Below are positions 24,443 through 33,213 of a stretch of 64,000 bases of DNA, piece by piece. This stretch comes from an uncultured Clostridia bacterium (GTDB lineage: Bacteria > Bacillota > Clostridia > Lachnospirales > Lachnospiraceae), in assembly GCA_937896665.1 (NCBI GenBank), contig CALBNS010000019.1:9435-73434 (forward strand), read 5' to 3'. The notes under the pieces are model-generated. The model was not told the DNA's origin. It worked only from the letters and a program-made list of their open reading frames with translations, and searched no databases. Both the position numbers and the translations under genes were made by a program. The first letter of the stretch is position 1; each line of letters begins with the position of its first letter.

Positions 24443-25066
24443 CTAAAGGCTTTCTGCGTCATATAAAAGAATAGCTTCTTGTAGTATCTCTGCTTTTCCA
24501 TCTTTCACATCTACAATAGACATTCCACAGTTTTGATGTAGCCCGCCATCCCAGAACTTCTCTACCGGATTTTTCTTGATAATCCGAAGCAATCCACAAA
24601 GTGCCGCACCATGAGTCGAAATCAAAATCGTACTGTCCTGGTACTCCTTCTTCGCAAACAGTTCCTGTAAAAATGCCTCTTCCCGCACTTTTACATCTTC
24701 GAATGTTTCACCACCTTCATGAGGCGTGTATAGCCCTGGTTTTACAAAAAAGTAATTAAAATTCACATCCGGCTTCGTCTTATCTTTCACGCATGCAAGG
24801 CCTTCTCCGTTTCCAAAACCAATCTCAATAATACGTTCATCTTCAATGATTGGCACATCACGTCCTTCAAGCAGAATCTGCACTGTCTCTTTTGCCCTTT
24901 TTAACGGACTTGTAAATGCCACATCAAACTTTACATCTTTCAAACCTTCTTTGGTTTTTTGTGCTGCAAGCCTGCCATGTTCATTCAAGGGGATGTCTGA
25001 ACGTCCCTGCATTTTTCTCGCCTTATTCCAGTCTGTTTCACCATGCCTAATGATATATAATCTCAT
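24443..25066 (-). CDS. Histidine phosphatase (phosphoglycerate mutase-like)
   Basis: The 207-residue product begins LYIIRHGETDWN with the phosphohistidine RHG motif, continues with TSPLKRAKET and has the second catalytic His in ILISTHGAAL. These are features of the broad branch of cofactor-dependent mutase-like phosphatases, including CobC and broad-specificity phosphatases; the substrate is not apparent. Start ATG 25066 has GAGG nine bases upstream and lies within the end of the DUF5662 gene, so translation is coupled. Confidence 0.9.
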   Translation of the reverse strand: MRLYIIRHGETDWNKARKMQGRSDIPLNEHGRLAAQKTKEGLKDVKFDVAFTSPLKRAKETVQILLEGRDVPIIEDERIIEIGFGNGEGLACVKDKTKPDVNFNYFFVKPGLYTPHEGGETFEDVKVREEAFLQELFAKKEYQDSTILISTHGAALCGLLRIIKKNPVEKFWDGGLHQNCGMSIVDVKDGKAEILQEAILLYDAESL

Positions 25067-25608
25067 TGCCATTTTCCTCTCAGTATTTCATTCTTAATAT
25101 GAGAAAACGTTTCCTCTTCTCCTTTTTCGGCAAGCATCTTTAACATATGCTCTAAAAGCTTTCTTGAGTCTTCATGAAGCAGGGAAGCCGCAATACTATT
25201 CTCATAATACTTCCACGGACTTTCGTCTGTATATTTCCCCTGCATGTATACTTTCGATGCAGCAATCCTGTCCATAAACATCTCTACCACATAACGCACC
25301 GGCATCTTCATACCAGTCAGCCTCTTATTCTCCGGCCCCAAACTATAGTCAATCCAATACTCGAGATGATGTTTATTTCTCCCTTTATGATGCAGCCATG
25401 CCGTAGAATATCCAATGGCCTCCCGTTCCGCATTGTTCGGACTTCTCGTTCCCTGATAATATTTTGCTCCTACCAAAAACTCTACCGGAGTATACTTCGA
25501 CATATCATGAAGCAGCCCCTGCCTATATAGACCGACTTTAAAGCAGCCTTTCATAACCAATATTTTATGCTTTGTGATGGTACAAAAATGTGCCCATGCC
25601 CGATTCAT
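25063..25608 (-). CDS. DUF5662 family protein
   Basis: The 181-residue protein is rich in conserved His/Asp clusters: LLHDMSKYTPVEF near residue 33, LHHKGRNKHHLEYW near residue 72 and MFMDRIAASKVY. The pattern suggests a metal-dependent helical enzyme of HD-like character, but no activity is established. ATG 25608 is preferred for its spacing from GGAA; a seven-residue longer start exists at 25629. It overlaps the phosphatase gene downstream and the traX-like gene upstream, so the three form one unit. Confidence 0.8.
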   Translation of the reverse strand: MNRAWAHFCTITKHKILVMKGCFKVGLYRQGLLHDMSKYTPVEFLVGAKYYQGTRSPNNAEREAIGYSTAWLHHKGRNKHHLEYWIDYSLGPENKRLTGMKMPVRYVVEMFMDRIAASKVYMQGKYTDESPWKYYENSIAASLLHEDSRKLLEHMLKMLAEKGEEETFSHIKNEILRGKWQ

Positions 25609-25621
25609 ACTATTCGCTTCC

Positions 25622-26281
25622 TCACACAATCAAACTTATTAAATACAATACCAGCAGATGCGCTGGATAAAATCCATAAAACACTGCCTTCATCTTACGT
25701 CCTTCATTCCCATTATGCAGCCAGACGGGAATCAGTCCAAACACTGCAAATGCCTGTATATACCCCATCAGAAAGATATTCACGAATGCCACAGCTAAAA
25801 TCTTGATTATGGAATTTTCCCGCATCAGATAGAAAATAAGGATCATGACAATTCCCATACTGCTGTAATCGGTACGTAGCATCTCACTAACCAGAAGACC
25901 CACAAAAACAATCACAATTCTTTGCACTGCATTGGGCGCCTTGGAATAGAAATATAAAACTACAATTCCTAAAAACAAGGTAAAAAATACATTCTGATGC
26001 AGAAGAAACAAAGGTTTGCCAAAAAAAGCCAAATCAAACGGCACTTCAGAAATCAATGCAAAAATCCCCAGCCGAAGCATATAGTTCTTGATATCATGTG
26101 TATAGATAAATCCTTCTACCAGCAAATATGCATAGATAGGGAATGCCATCCTTCCAATAATACGAAGAATCATGACTTGTGGAAAGAATACTGCACCCAC
26201 ATGGTCTATCAGCATACTAGTAATTGCTATTATCTTCAGTGCAAACGAATTAAGACCGATTTTGTTTTTTTGATTTTCCAT
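25622..26281 (-). CDS. TraX family membrane acyltransferase-like protein
   Basis: The 219-residue protein has seven or more hydrophobic segments and the family start LKIIAITSMLIDHVGAVFFP, followed by GRMAFPIYAYLLVEG. TraX of plasmid F acetylates pilin, and chromosomal homologues in Firmicutes are of unknown role, likely acylating a surface molecule. ATG 26281 has AAGGAA just upstream and overlaps the GlgX-like gene's stop by about 30 bases. Confidence 0.88.
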   Translation of the reverse strand: MENQKNKIGLNSFALKIIAITSMLIDHVGAVFFPQVMILRIIGRMAFPIYAYLLVEGFIYTHDIKNYMLRLGIFALISEVPFDLAFFGKPLFLLHQNVFFTLFLGIVVLYFYSKAPNAVQRIVIVFVGLLVSEMLRTDYSSMGIVMILIFYLMRENSIIKILAVAFVNIFLMGYIQAFAVFGLIPVWLHNGNEGRKMKAVFYGFYPAHLLVLYLISLIV

Positions 26282-27950
26282 TTTCCTTACCCACAAACAT
26301 TACAATTGTTCTTCCTTCTACAATTGTTTCTTTTTGATTTTCTTCGATCACAGCTTCCTGCATCACTGTTTCGTCACCAGTCGAAAGAACACGATACCAG
26401 CTTTTTCCTTTCGGCAGTGCCGGAAGTGCAAATTTATGCCCTACCCAATGCATATTATAAGCCATAAAACAATCAGTATCTCCATGGTAATACACGCCAA
26501 GCTGTCTGCTTGCCATATAATCCGGTACTTCCCATGCGCTCTCACCATGATAAGAGACATCTGGCACACCACAACTTGTCTCATCTCTGCCAAGAAGAGG
26601 TTTTTCCGGATGCACAATCGCATGCTCTTTACGAAGTGCAATCAGACGTTTTACAAAAGCCATCAAATCCTTTTCTTTATCCAACTTGTTCCAATTTAAC
26701 CACGAAGTCTCGTTATCCTGACAGTACACATTATTATTACCCCCCTGTGTATTTGCAAATTCATCACCTGCAAGAATACAAGGTGTCCCCTGCGCCATCA
26801 AAAGCAGGAAAAATGCGTTTCGCATCTGCTTTTTACGAAGTGCAAGTATGGATTTCTTACGTGTCGATCCTTCCACACCACAATTCCAGCTAAAATTTCT
26901 GTCCGGTCCGTCCTGATTATCTTCCCCATTCGCTTCGTTGTGCTTTACATCATAAGACACAAGGTCAGCCATGGTAAATCCTGTATGCTGTGTAATGTAA
27001 TTGCAGCTTCCCACTTCTCTTGTAAGTTTGCGAAGCCACCATATCACACCTTCTACCATTCCTTCATCACCCTTTAGGAAACGGCGCATTACATTCTGAA
27101 AATCATCTTTCAGATACAAAATCTTTGTCTTCTTTAAAAGAGGATCGGCGCAGATTCCCTGCATCGGTGCTAAAACAGGATTTAAAATAAATCCGTCGAT
27201 ATGGTATTGCATCACATAGTATTGTAAGCAGGTTTCTATCATCTGTGGAGTGATTTTTTCCGAAAAGGGAAGATTAAGTACTACTTCTATTCCATTCTTA
27301 TGGCATGCCTTTACCATATCTTTCAGTTCTCTCGCAGAGTCATTCCCCCCCGCATAACTGTTTTTTGGTGCAAAGCAGAAAGCATCACCATATCCCCAAT
27401 AATTCGCATACTTCTTATTTTCTTTAAATTCATAGATTGGCATACATTGTATCTGGTTGATTCCCAACTCTTTCAAATATGGAATCTTTTCAATTATACC
27501 TAAAAAAGTACCTTTCTTTTTCACTTTTGAACTGCTATGTCTCGTAAATCCTCTCACGTGAAGACTATATGCAACGACTTCATGATATGGAATTCTAAGC
27601 GGCAAATCCCCCTCCCAGTCATAATCGTCAAATACAATATATCCTCTCGGCTCACTGCCTGATTTATTATTCAAAACTCTTACATACGGATCAACTACTT
27701 TTTCACCATCAATCTCGTAACAATACTCCCGTCCTTTAACCTTTGATTTTGGAAGTGCTGTAAAACGAACCTCACCTATTGCCTCTGATTCAGGAAGCTC
27801 TGCTCTTAATTCCGGTTCCGCAGCGCCCTTTTTATATAGCAACAAAGCACAGGTTTTGCCACTTTCTACTGCAATCGAAAAGTTCATACAGTCATTTTTT
27901 TCAGTCACCCCTAACGGTAATGGATACCCTCTCATCTCTTTCATCTGCAC
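26250..27950 (-). CDS. GlgX-like GH13 protein lacking catalytic residues
   Basis: The 566-residue protein aligns with glycogen debranching enzyme GlgX: a CBM48-like N-terminus (to about residue 115), then YWGYGDAFCFAPKNSYA near residue 184 and KHNEANGEDNQDGP near residue 336, then AGDEFANTQGGNNNVYCQDN. The four catalytic regions are altered. Region I lacks NH (VVLNLPFSE, 223-231). Region II reads IDGFILNP, with Asn257 for the nucleophile Asp. Region III has LYLKDD, with Lys281 for Glu. Region IV has QHTGFT, with Thr323 for Asp. It is therefore probably a glucan-binding or regulatory pseudoenzyme. The start is a GTG five bases after GGAGG, or an ATG at 27944. Confidence 0.85.
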   Translation of the reverse strand: MQMKEMRGYPLPLGVTEKNDCMNFSIAVESGKTCALLLYKKGAAEPELRAELPESEAIGEVRFTALPKSKVKGREYCYEIDGEKVVDPYVRVLNNKSGSEPRGYIVFDDYDWEGDLPLRIPYHEVVAYSLHVRGFTRHSSSKVKKKGTFLGIIEKIPYLKELGINQIQCMPIYEFKENKKYANYWGYGDAFCFAPKNSYAGGNDSARELKDMVKACHKNGIEVVLNLPFSEKITPQMIETCLQYYVMQYHIDGFILNPVLAPMQGICADPLLKKTKILYLKDDFQNVMRRFLKGDEGMVEGVIWWLRKLTREVGSCNYITQHTGFTMADLVSYDVKHNEANGEDNQDGPDRNFSWNCGVEGSTRKKSILALRKKQMRNAFFLLLMAQGTPCILAGDEFANTQGGNNNVYCQDNETSWLNWNKLDKEKDLMAFVKRLIALRKEHAIVHPEKPLLGRDETSCGVPDVSYHGESAWEVPDYMASRQLGVYYHGDTDCFMAYNMHWVGHKFALPALPKGKSWYRVLSTGDETVMQEAVIEENQKETIVEGRTIVMFVGKENGKSKKQNRS

Positions 27951-27992
27951 ATATTCCTCCAGTCTCTCTTAATTCTAGCTCGCATATACTTT

Positions 27993-28021
27993 ATTATAAC
28001 CGAAAAAAACGCCAGTGTACA
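27993..28021 (-). promoter_or_regulatory. Candidate promoter of the GlgX-like gene
   Basis: On the minus strand TGTACA (28021-28016) and TATAAT (27998-27993) are separated by 17 bases. It overlaps the preceding terminator stem. Confidence 0.42.
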
Positions 28022-28055
28022 GATTTGAAACTTGTTTTTCTGCACACTGACGCTA
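28002..28055 (-). terminator. Terminator after the DUF1292 gene
   Basis: On the minus strand GCGTCAGTGTGCAG pairs with CTGTACACTGGCGT (with G-U pairs), followed by TTTTTTC. Confidence 0.82.
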
Positions 28056-28066
28056 AAACTTTCTAC

Positions 28067-28393
28067 CTATTCCTCGATATCCATATCTTCAAATTCTTGT
28101 TCGTCAAGCCATTCATCAAATGCATCTGCTGCCACTTCATACTCGTCATCATCTTCGATGTTTTCTAATGTAGGTTCTCCGTCTTCTGTTTCAGAATAGC
28201 GATAGATAAATACCTCACCATCCTCGTTCTCCCCATCTTCATCAATTGGAAGTAATGCGATGTATTCTTTATCTCCTGCTTCATAAATTGTAAGTACTGC
28301 ACATTCAATAACTTCATCATTATCTAATGTTAATGTTACAGTAACTGTTTCGTCCTGACATCCGCAGTTGCAGTCATGTTTGTGTTCGCTCAT
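28067..28393 (-). CDS. DUF1292 domain protein (YrzB-like)
   Basis: The 108-residue acidic protein starts with a Cys/His-rich tag (EHKHDCNCGC) and continues VTVTLTLDNDEVIECAVLTI, then EYIALLPIDEDG and VFIYRYSE, as in the DUF1292 family. The C-terminus is a strongly acidic helix. The family is widespread in Firmicutes and of unknown function, often near yrrL/yrrK. Its own promoter and terminator make it monocistronic here. Confidence 0.88.
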   Translation of the reverse strand: MSEHKHDCNCGCQDETVTVTLTLDNDEVIECAVLTIYEAGDKEYIALLPIDEDGENEDGEVFIYRYSETEDGEPTLENIEDDDEYEVAADAFDEWLDEQEFEDMDIEE

Positions 28394-28431
28394 AATTTTA
28401 TCTCCTTTTTCTTGATTTTTTTGCTACTCTA

Positions 28432-28460
28432 ACTCTATCAGACTCTTCCACGAAATGCAA
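28432..28460 (-). promoter_or_regulatory. Promoter of the DUF1292 gene
   Basis: On the minus strand TTGCAT (28460-28455) and TAGAGT (28437-28432) are separated by 17 bases, ahead of a good AAAGGAGA ribosome-binding site. Confidence 0.6.
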
Positions 28461-28481
28461 GGGGAATTTCCCATCAAATTG

Positions 28482-30311
28482 TCAGCGTACCAATAGTTCC
28501 CGCACGAACCTTGACTCAGCCATCGCCTTCCCGCCACGTTCCTTCACATAAGAAATTACCAGCTTCTTCTTTGCCCGAGTCATCGCCACATAGAACATCC
28601 GCCGTTCTTCTTCTAACTCTTCTTTCGTCTCCGCCTTTTTATACGGTGTAATATCCTCATTTGCTTCGATAATAAACACTGTATCGAATTCCAGCCCCTT
28701 TGCCCCATGCATAGTCATAAGCAACACAGCATCTTCTCTTGGCTGCCGGTATTCTGCATGCCTTCGAAGCTCTGCAGAGTATTTCTCAATATGTGTAAAC
28801 CATTCTTCTATGGTTTTATATTCTTTTGCACGCTCCTCAATCTCTTTTAATACTTCCTGTAAATCCTCAAGCTTCATCTTTCGAAAACTTGCATACTCCC
28901 TTAAGAACTCATCATAACCGATGTGTTTCCGGATATACCGGATTGCACCATAAGGTGCGATATTCTTCAAGACTCGCAAATCCACTTCCAGTTGGTCAAT
29001 ACGGTCTATCATCCAGTCTTTGTCACAATAAAACTTCCGCAAATCTTCAAAAGAGACTTCTCCTCGTTCTATGCTGTCACGTCCGATATACCGGTTCGGT
29101 CGGTTCATGATTTCTAAGAATGACTTTCTGGAACGGTCACCCAGAGCCATCTTCATATATGTAATCAGATTCCGTCCAATAAAATGCTCATACAGATTCG
29201 GGAAATGTTCTTTCATCTGAAATGGCACATTATATTCCATAAATGTCTCTACTAATACTCTCGCTTCCACATTAGTACGAAACAGCACTGCAATTTCAGA
29301 CGGGGAAACACCTCTTTTTTTTGTGTGCTCAATTTGTTTTAAGACATATTTACTTTCTTCAATTGGATTTCTGACTTCCTGGATGTGAACAGTCTCTCCT
29401 TGCTCATTGACCGTCTGGATTTCTTTTGTATACCGATTGTCATTGTGCTGAATAACCCGTCCCGCACCGTTTACAATCGCTTTCGTCGAACGGTAATTGA
29501 TATTCAGAAAAATCTTCTTCACACCAGGATATTCCTTTTCAAATCCCAGCATAATATCCGGTCTTGCACCGCGAAACTGATAGATGGACTGATCATCATC
29601 ACCCACGATAAACAAGTTATTCTCCGGTGCTGCCAGCATACGAATCACATCATACTGTACCTGATTGATATCCTGAAATTCATCAATCAAAATATAACGG
29701 AACTTCTTCTGCCACATCTGTAAGATATCCGGATGTTTTGTGAACAATTCATATGTAAGTATCAACATATCGTCAAAATCAATCTTTCGCAATGCATTCC
29801 TCTGTTTTTCATATTCCAAGAATATCTTCTTAAAAATGCGTTCCGAACACTTCAGTGCCTGGTACTCTTCCAGAGAAATCCGGTTATTCTTGATATTGCT
29901 GATTTCCCCTGCAATCCCCTGCAAAAAGTCCTTTTCGTCATCCACATCCAATTCCAGCCTTTCTACGACTTCTCTTAATAGCTGACACTTCTGTTCTTCG
30001 GAAAAGATGTTTTCTGCATTCATCTTATATGCCCATTTTAAAATCCCATAGTAAATGCCGTGAAATGTTCCGAAAGTCACAGTCCGGTAACGTCCCTCCG
30101 TCATTCGGATAAATCGCTCTTTCATTTCTTTTGCTGCAGCTTTAGTAAACGTAATGACCAGAATCTCTTCCGGATTAACACGGTGTTTCTGGAGCAAATA
30201 TTCAATTCTTTTTGTAATGACGGTAGTTTTCCCAGAGCCGGGACCGGCTAGAACCATACAAGGGCCTTCTTTATGTCGGATTGCCTCAAGCTGTGCTTTA
30301 TTTAGACTCAT
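28482..30311 (-). CDS. UvrD/Rep family ATP-dependent DNA helicase
   Basis: SF1A helicases unwind DNA during repair and restart. The 609-residue product has the Q-motif and Walker A (LAGPGSGKTTVITKRI near residue 22), DEFQDIN (motif II), GDDDQSIYQFRGA (motif III), MTMHGAKGLEFDTVF (motif V) and VAMTRAKKKL (motif VI). At 609 residues it is shorter than PcrA (about 740), because its C-terminal tail is short. ATG 30311 has GAGG six bases upstream and is preferred over the longer frame. It follows gltX on the same strand. Confidence 0.93.
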   Translation of the reverse strand: MSLNKAQLEAIRHKEGPCMVLAGPGSGKTTVITKRIEYLLQKHRVNPEEILVITFTKAAAKEMKERFIRMTEGRYRTVTFGTFHGIYYGILKWAYKMNAENIFSEEQKCQLLREVVERLELDVDDEKDFLQGIAGEISNIKNNRISLEEYQALKCSERIFKKIFLEYEKQRNALRKIDFDDMLILTYELFTKHPDILQMWQKKFRYILIDEFQDINQVQYDVIRMLAAPENNLFIVGDDDQSIYQFRGARPDIMLGFEKEYPGVKKIFLNINYRSTKAIVNGAGRVIQHNDNRYTKEIQTVNEQGETVHIQEVRNPIEESKYVLKQIEHTKKRGVSPSEIAVLFRTNVEARVLVETFMEYNVPFQMKEHFPNLYEHFIGRNLITYMKMALGDRSRKSFLEIMNRPNRYIGRDSIERGEVSFEDLRKFYCDKDWMIDRIDQLEVDLRVLKNIAPYGAIRYIRKHIGYDEFLREYASFRKMKLEDLQEVLKEIEERAKEYKTIEEWFTHIEKYSAELRRHAEYRQPREDAVLLMTMHGAKGLEFDTVFIIEANEDITPYKKAETKEELEEERRMFYVAMTRAKKKLVISYVKERGGKAMAESRFVRELLVR

Positions 30312-30373
30312 GTATTTCCTCTTTTCTGCTAATGATAAGACGAGGACGGATGTTTCACCGCCCTCCCGCATAA

Positions 30374-31831
30374 TTATTTACTTAACAATTCAATTCCTTT
30401 ACGCAGACGCGCAAGCGACTCTTCTTTTCCTAAGATTTCCATAATCTCTGTGGCACCACCCGGAGTATTCTGTTTGCCGGACAGTGCTGTTCTTACCGGC
30501 CACATTGCATAACCGTTCTTGCAGCCCTTCTGCTCTACGTATCCTTTTAACACACCATACAAAGCATCATTACTGTAATCGTCCTGTGCTTCAAATAACG
30601 GCAGTATCTCCTTTAACACTTCTAAAGATGTCTCTTCATTTGTCTTCATCTTCTTGTGTGTGTACATTGCTGTATCATATTCTGGCAGTTCTTCAAAGAA
30701 ATCAATATGTTCTTTGATATCCGGGAACACTTCAATTCTAGTCTTCACCAAAGCAGCAATTTTCTTCAAGTCGTAGTCTTTTGTCACAACTTCCTTGATA
30801 TATGGCTCTGCCATTTCATAGAATGTATCAAAATCCATTGCCTTTAAGTATTCACCATTCATCCATTTTAATTTTACAGTATCAAACACAGCTGGCGATT
30901 TACTCATGTGACGGTAATCAAATGCTTCTACCAATTCCTGCAATGAGAAAATCTCTCTGTTGTCGCTTGGACTCCAGCCAAGAAGTGCCACGTAATTTAC
31001 AACAGCTTCCGTAACATATCCTTGTTCGATTAAATCTTCATAAGAAGAATGTCCACAGCGCTTGCTTAATTTCTTGTGTGTCTCATCTGTAATCAACGGA
31101 CAGTGAACATAAGTCGGCACTTCCCATCCAAATGCTTCATACAGTCTGTTGTATTTTGGTGCAGATGACAAATACTCATTACCACGTACAACGTGTGTAA
31201 TTCCCTGCAAATGATCATCTATTACGTTTGCAAAGTTGTATGTCGGATATCCGTCTGACTTAATCAAAATCATATCGTCCAATTCTCCGTTCGGGACTGA
31301 GATATCTCCATAAATATCATCATGGAAGGTCGTTGTTCCTTCCGTAGGCATATTGATACGAATTACATATGGTTTGCCTGCTGCAAGGTTAGCTTCAATT
31401 TCTTCTTTGCTTAAATGCAGACAATGTTTATCATAAACAACGATTTCTTCGCCGCCTTCTTTTACTTCACTTTTGAGTGACTCCAGTCTTTCTTTATCGC
31501 AGAAACAATAATATGCATCCCCCTGTTCAATGAGCTGCTTTGCATACTCCAGATACAATCCTGTTGCCTGTCTCTCACTCTGTACGTATGGTCCAAAACC
31601 ACCATCTTTATCCGGTCCTTCATCATGAATAAGACCTGTCTTTTCCAATGTACGGTATATAATATCAACTGCACCTTCCACATAACGCTCCTGATCTGTA
31701 TCCTCGATACGAAGCAGGAAATCCCCATCTTCATGCTTTGCAATCAGGTATGCATACAAAGCAGTTCTTAAGTTTCCTACATGCATTCTGCCGGTCGGAC
31801 TTGGTGCAAATCTTGTTCTTACCTTACTCAT
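30374..31831 (-). CDS. gltX: Glutamate-tRNA ligase
   Basis: GltX charges tRNA-Glu (and in many bacteria tRNA-Gln, later corrected by GatCAB). The 485-residue product has the class I motif PSPTGRMHVGNLRTALY at residue 10 and KLSKR in HKKLSKRCG near residue 255, with the typical alpha-helical anticodon-binding C-terminal half. Start and length are standard. It has its own consensus-like promoter. Confidence 0.97.
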   Translation of the reverse strand: MSKVRTRFAPSPTGRMHVGNLRTALYAYLIAKHEDGDFLLRIEDTDQERYVEGAVDIIYRTLEKTGLIHDEGPDKDGGFGPYVQSERQATGLYLEYAKQLIEQGDAYYCFCDKERLESLKSEVKEGGEEIVVYDKHCLHLSKEEIEANLAAGKPYVIRINMPTEGTTTFHDDIYGDISVPNGELDDMILIKSDGYPTYNFANVIDDHLQGITHVVRGNEYLSSAPKYNRLYEAFGWEVPTYVHCPLITDETHKKLSKRCGHSSYEDLIEQGYVTEAVVNYVALLGWSPSDNREIFSLQELVEAFDYRHMSKSPAVFDTVKLKWMNGEYLKAMDFDTFYEMAEPYIKEVVTKDYDLKKIAALVKTRIEVFPDIKEHIDFFEELPEYDTAMYTHKKMKTNEETSLEVLKEILPLFEAQDDYSNDALYGVLKGYVEQKGCKNGYAMWPVRTALSGKQNTPGGATEIMEILGKEESLARLRKGIELLSK

Positions 31832-31872
31832 TTCCCTAACACTCCTGTTCTCTTTTGCTTTCGCTAAATTTT

Positions 31873-31901
31873 ATTATATAACAACTACTATTACCTGGCA
31901 A
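31873..31901 (-). promoter_or_regulatory. Promoter of gltX
   Basis: On the minus strand TTGCCA (31901-31896) and TATAAT (31878-31873) are separated by 17 bases. The -35 lies inside the 3' end of the preceding exporter gene. Confidence 0.7.
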
Positions 31902-32322
31902 TATTTTTCTTTTGAAACCATTCCTTCGGCAGTGAAACGATGAATACAATTCCCAAAACAATTGCAAATGCAATTTTAATCGATTCAATTCCTTTTTCCA
32001 ATGCCATCGCCAGATTGTTCGTCACAAAATAGTATGCAGTATAATAGACCCCTGCCCCTGGAACTAACGGAAAGATTCCCGAAACAAGAAATACCGTAAT
32101 GGGGCATTTTTTCCATACTGCAAAAATTCTGGCAAGTAATACAATCACAAGAGTTCCCAAAAACGAGGCAATTGCAACCGAAGTATAATTTAACATCAGA
32201 TAATAGCACATAAATCCTGCCATTCCGGTCAGCCCACAACATATATAAAATCGCCGATGCACATTAAATACTACAGAAAATGCAATCGTCCCTAAAAATG
32301 CACAAATCATATTTGCTATCAT
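31891..32322 (-). CDS. Threonine/serine exporter, small subunit (copy 1)
   Basis: The 143-residue protein has four or five hydrophobic helices and the motif GIFPLVPGAGVYYTAYYFVTN, the pattern of the ThrE C-terminal domain (DUF3815/ThrE_2, YjjB-like). In split systems it works with the larger DUF1212 partner to export Thr/Ser or dicarboxylates. Its start overlaps the large-subunit stop by four bases. The parallel pair at 34643-35853 is a second copy. Confidence 0.86.
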   Translation of the reverse strand: MIANMICAFLGTIAFSVVFNVHRRFYICCGLTGMAGFMCYYLMLNYTSVAIASFLGTLVIVLLARIFAVWKKCPITVFLVSGIFPLVPGAGVYYTAYYFVTNNLAMALEKGIESIKIAFAIVLGIVFIVSLPKEWFQKKNIAR

Positions 32323-33140
32323 ATTGCTGCACCTCCTAAAATGGTATGATACACAGATAAAACAAATCCCACGCCGATTGCAATATATACAAATACTAAA
32401 ATGGCATCTATCATTCTCACAGTTCCTGAGATAAAATCACTGTCTGCGATATCACGAATGGCATTCGTAAAAGCTACTCCCGGAACCAACGGCAGAATTG
32501 CACCGATAATCACCTTATCCACGGTCATGGGAAACGGTGTCGGAATTTTCGTCACTATCAATGCGAGTACTGTAATAATGATGCCGCCAATCATATTCAC
32601 AAGAATTTTAGAAAGCTCATGTTGATGTGCAAAAAGAACAAACACATACAGCAGCATTCCTATCACAAACGCCATGAAGCATTCCATAACATTACCTTGT
32701 AGGAGATAGCAAAAAAAGCCACTTCCAAGTCCGGCAGCCATGATTAATTTGTAACTCTTTTTCGGCGGCATCTGTTCAATTTCTTTCAAACGTATAAATG
32801 CCTCCTCGACATTAACTTTCCCCTCTGAAATTTCTCTTGACAGATGATTTACTTCTGTCACGATTCCAAGATGAATTCCACACATTGGAATATGTTTCAC
32901 CTTTGCAAAACTTTCTGTGCCATTATAATAAGCTGTGAGAAAGATTCCATTGCTTAAAACAAATGAATCTACCTCATCTATTTCAAATTTCTTGCAAATC
33001 CTGTCAATCGTCTCTTCCACGCGAAAAATCTCTGCACCATTCTGAAGCAGTATTCGCCCCGCCTCCAGAGCAAGTTCCAGCACTCTTCGCTTGTCATCAC
33101 CTTGTTTTGAAATCAAATCTTTCATTTCTATCTCTGCCAC
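32319..33140 (-). CDS. Threonine/serine exporter, large subunit DUF1212 (copy 1)
   Basis: The 273-residue protein has a cytoplasmic N-terminal domain with LELALEAGRILLQNGAEIFRVE near residue 18 and a C-terminal set of about five membrane helices containing ILPLVPGVAFTNAIRDI, the DUF1212/ThrE N-terminal pattern (YjjP-like). The start is uncertain: a GTG at 33140 or an ATG at 33125, neither with a strong site. It is translationally coupled with the small subunit. The pair follows the aminotransferase gene, with a terminator between. Confidence 0.88.
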   Translation of the reverse strand: MAEIEMKDLISKQGDDKRRVLELALEAGRILLQNGAEIFRVEETIDRICKKFEIDEVDSFVLSNGIFLTAYYNGTESFAKVKHIPMCGIHLGIVTEVNHLSREISEGKVNVEEAFIRLKEIEQMPPKKSYKLIMAAGLGSGFFCYLLQGNVMECFMAFVIGMLLYVFVLFAHQHELSKILVNMIGGIIITVLALIVTKIPTPFPMTVDKVIIGAILPLVPGVAFTNAIRDIADSDFISGTVRMIDAILVFVYIAIGVGFVLSVYHTILGGAAI

Positions 33141-33178
33141 TTCCGGGTTTCCCTTCTTATAAACAAATTTATCAATCG

Positions 33179-33206
33179 AAAAGCGTGACCATCACGTCAC
33201 GCTTTT
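33179..33206 (-). terminator. Terminator after the aminotransferase gene
   Basis: On the minus strand AAAAGCGTGAC and GTCACGCTTTT pair perfectly around a six-base loop. Confidence 0.82.
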
Positions 33207-33213
33207 ATAGATT

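Noticed and set aside
26441..26641. Minus-strand 66-codon ORF inside the GlgX-like gene
   Set aside because: It lies in an alternative frame of an intact, longer gene with no independent signals.
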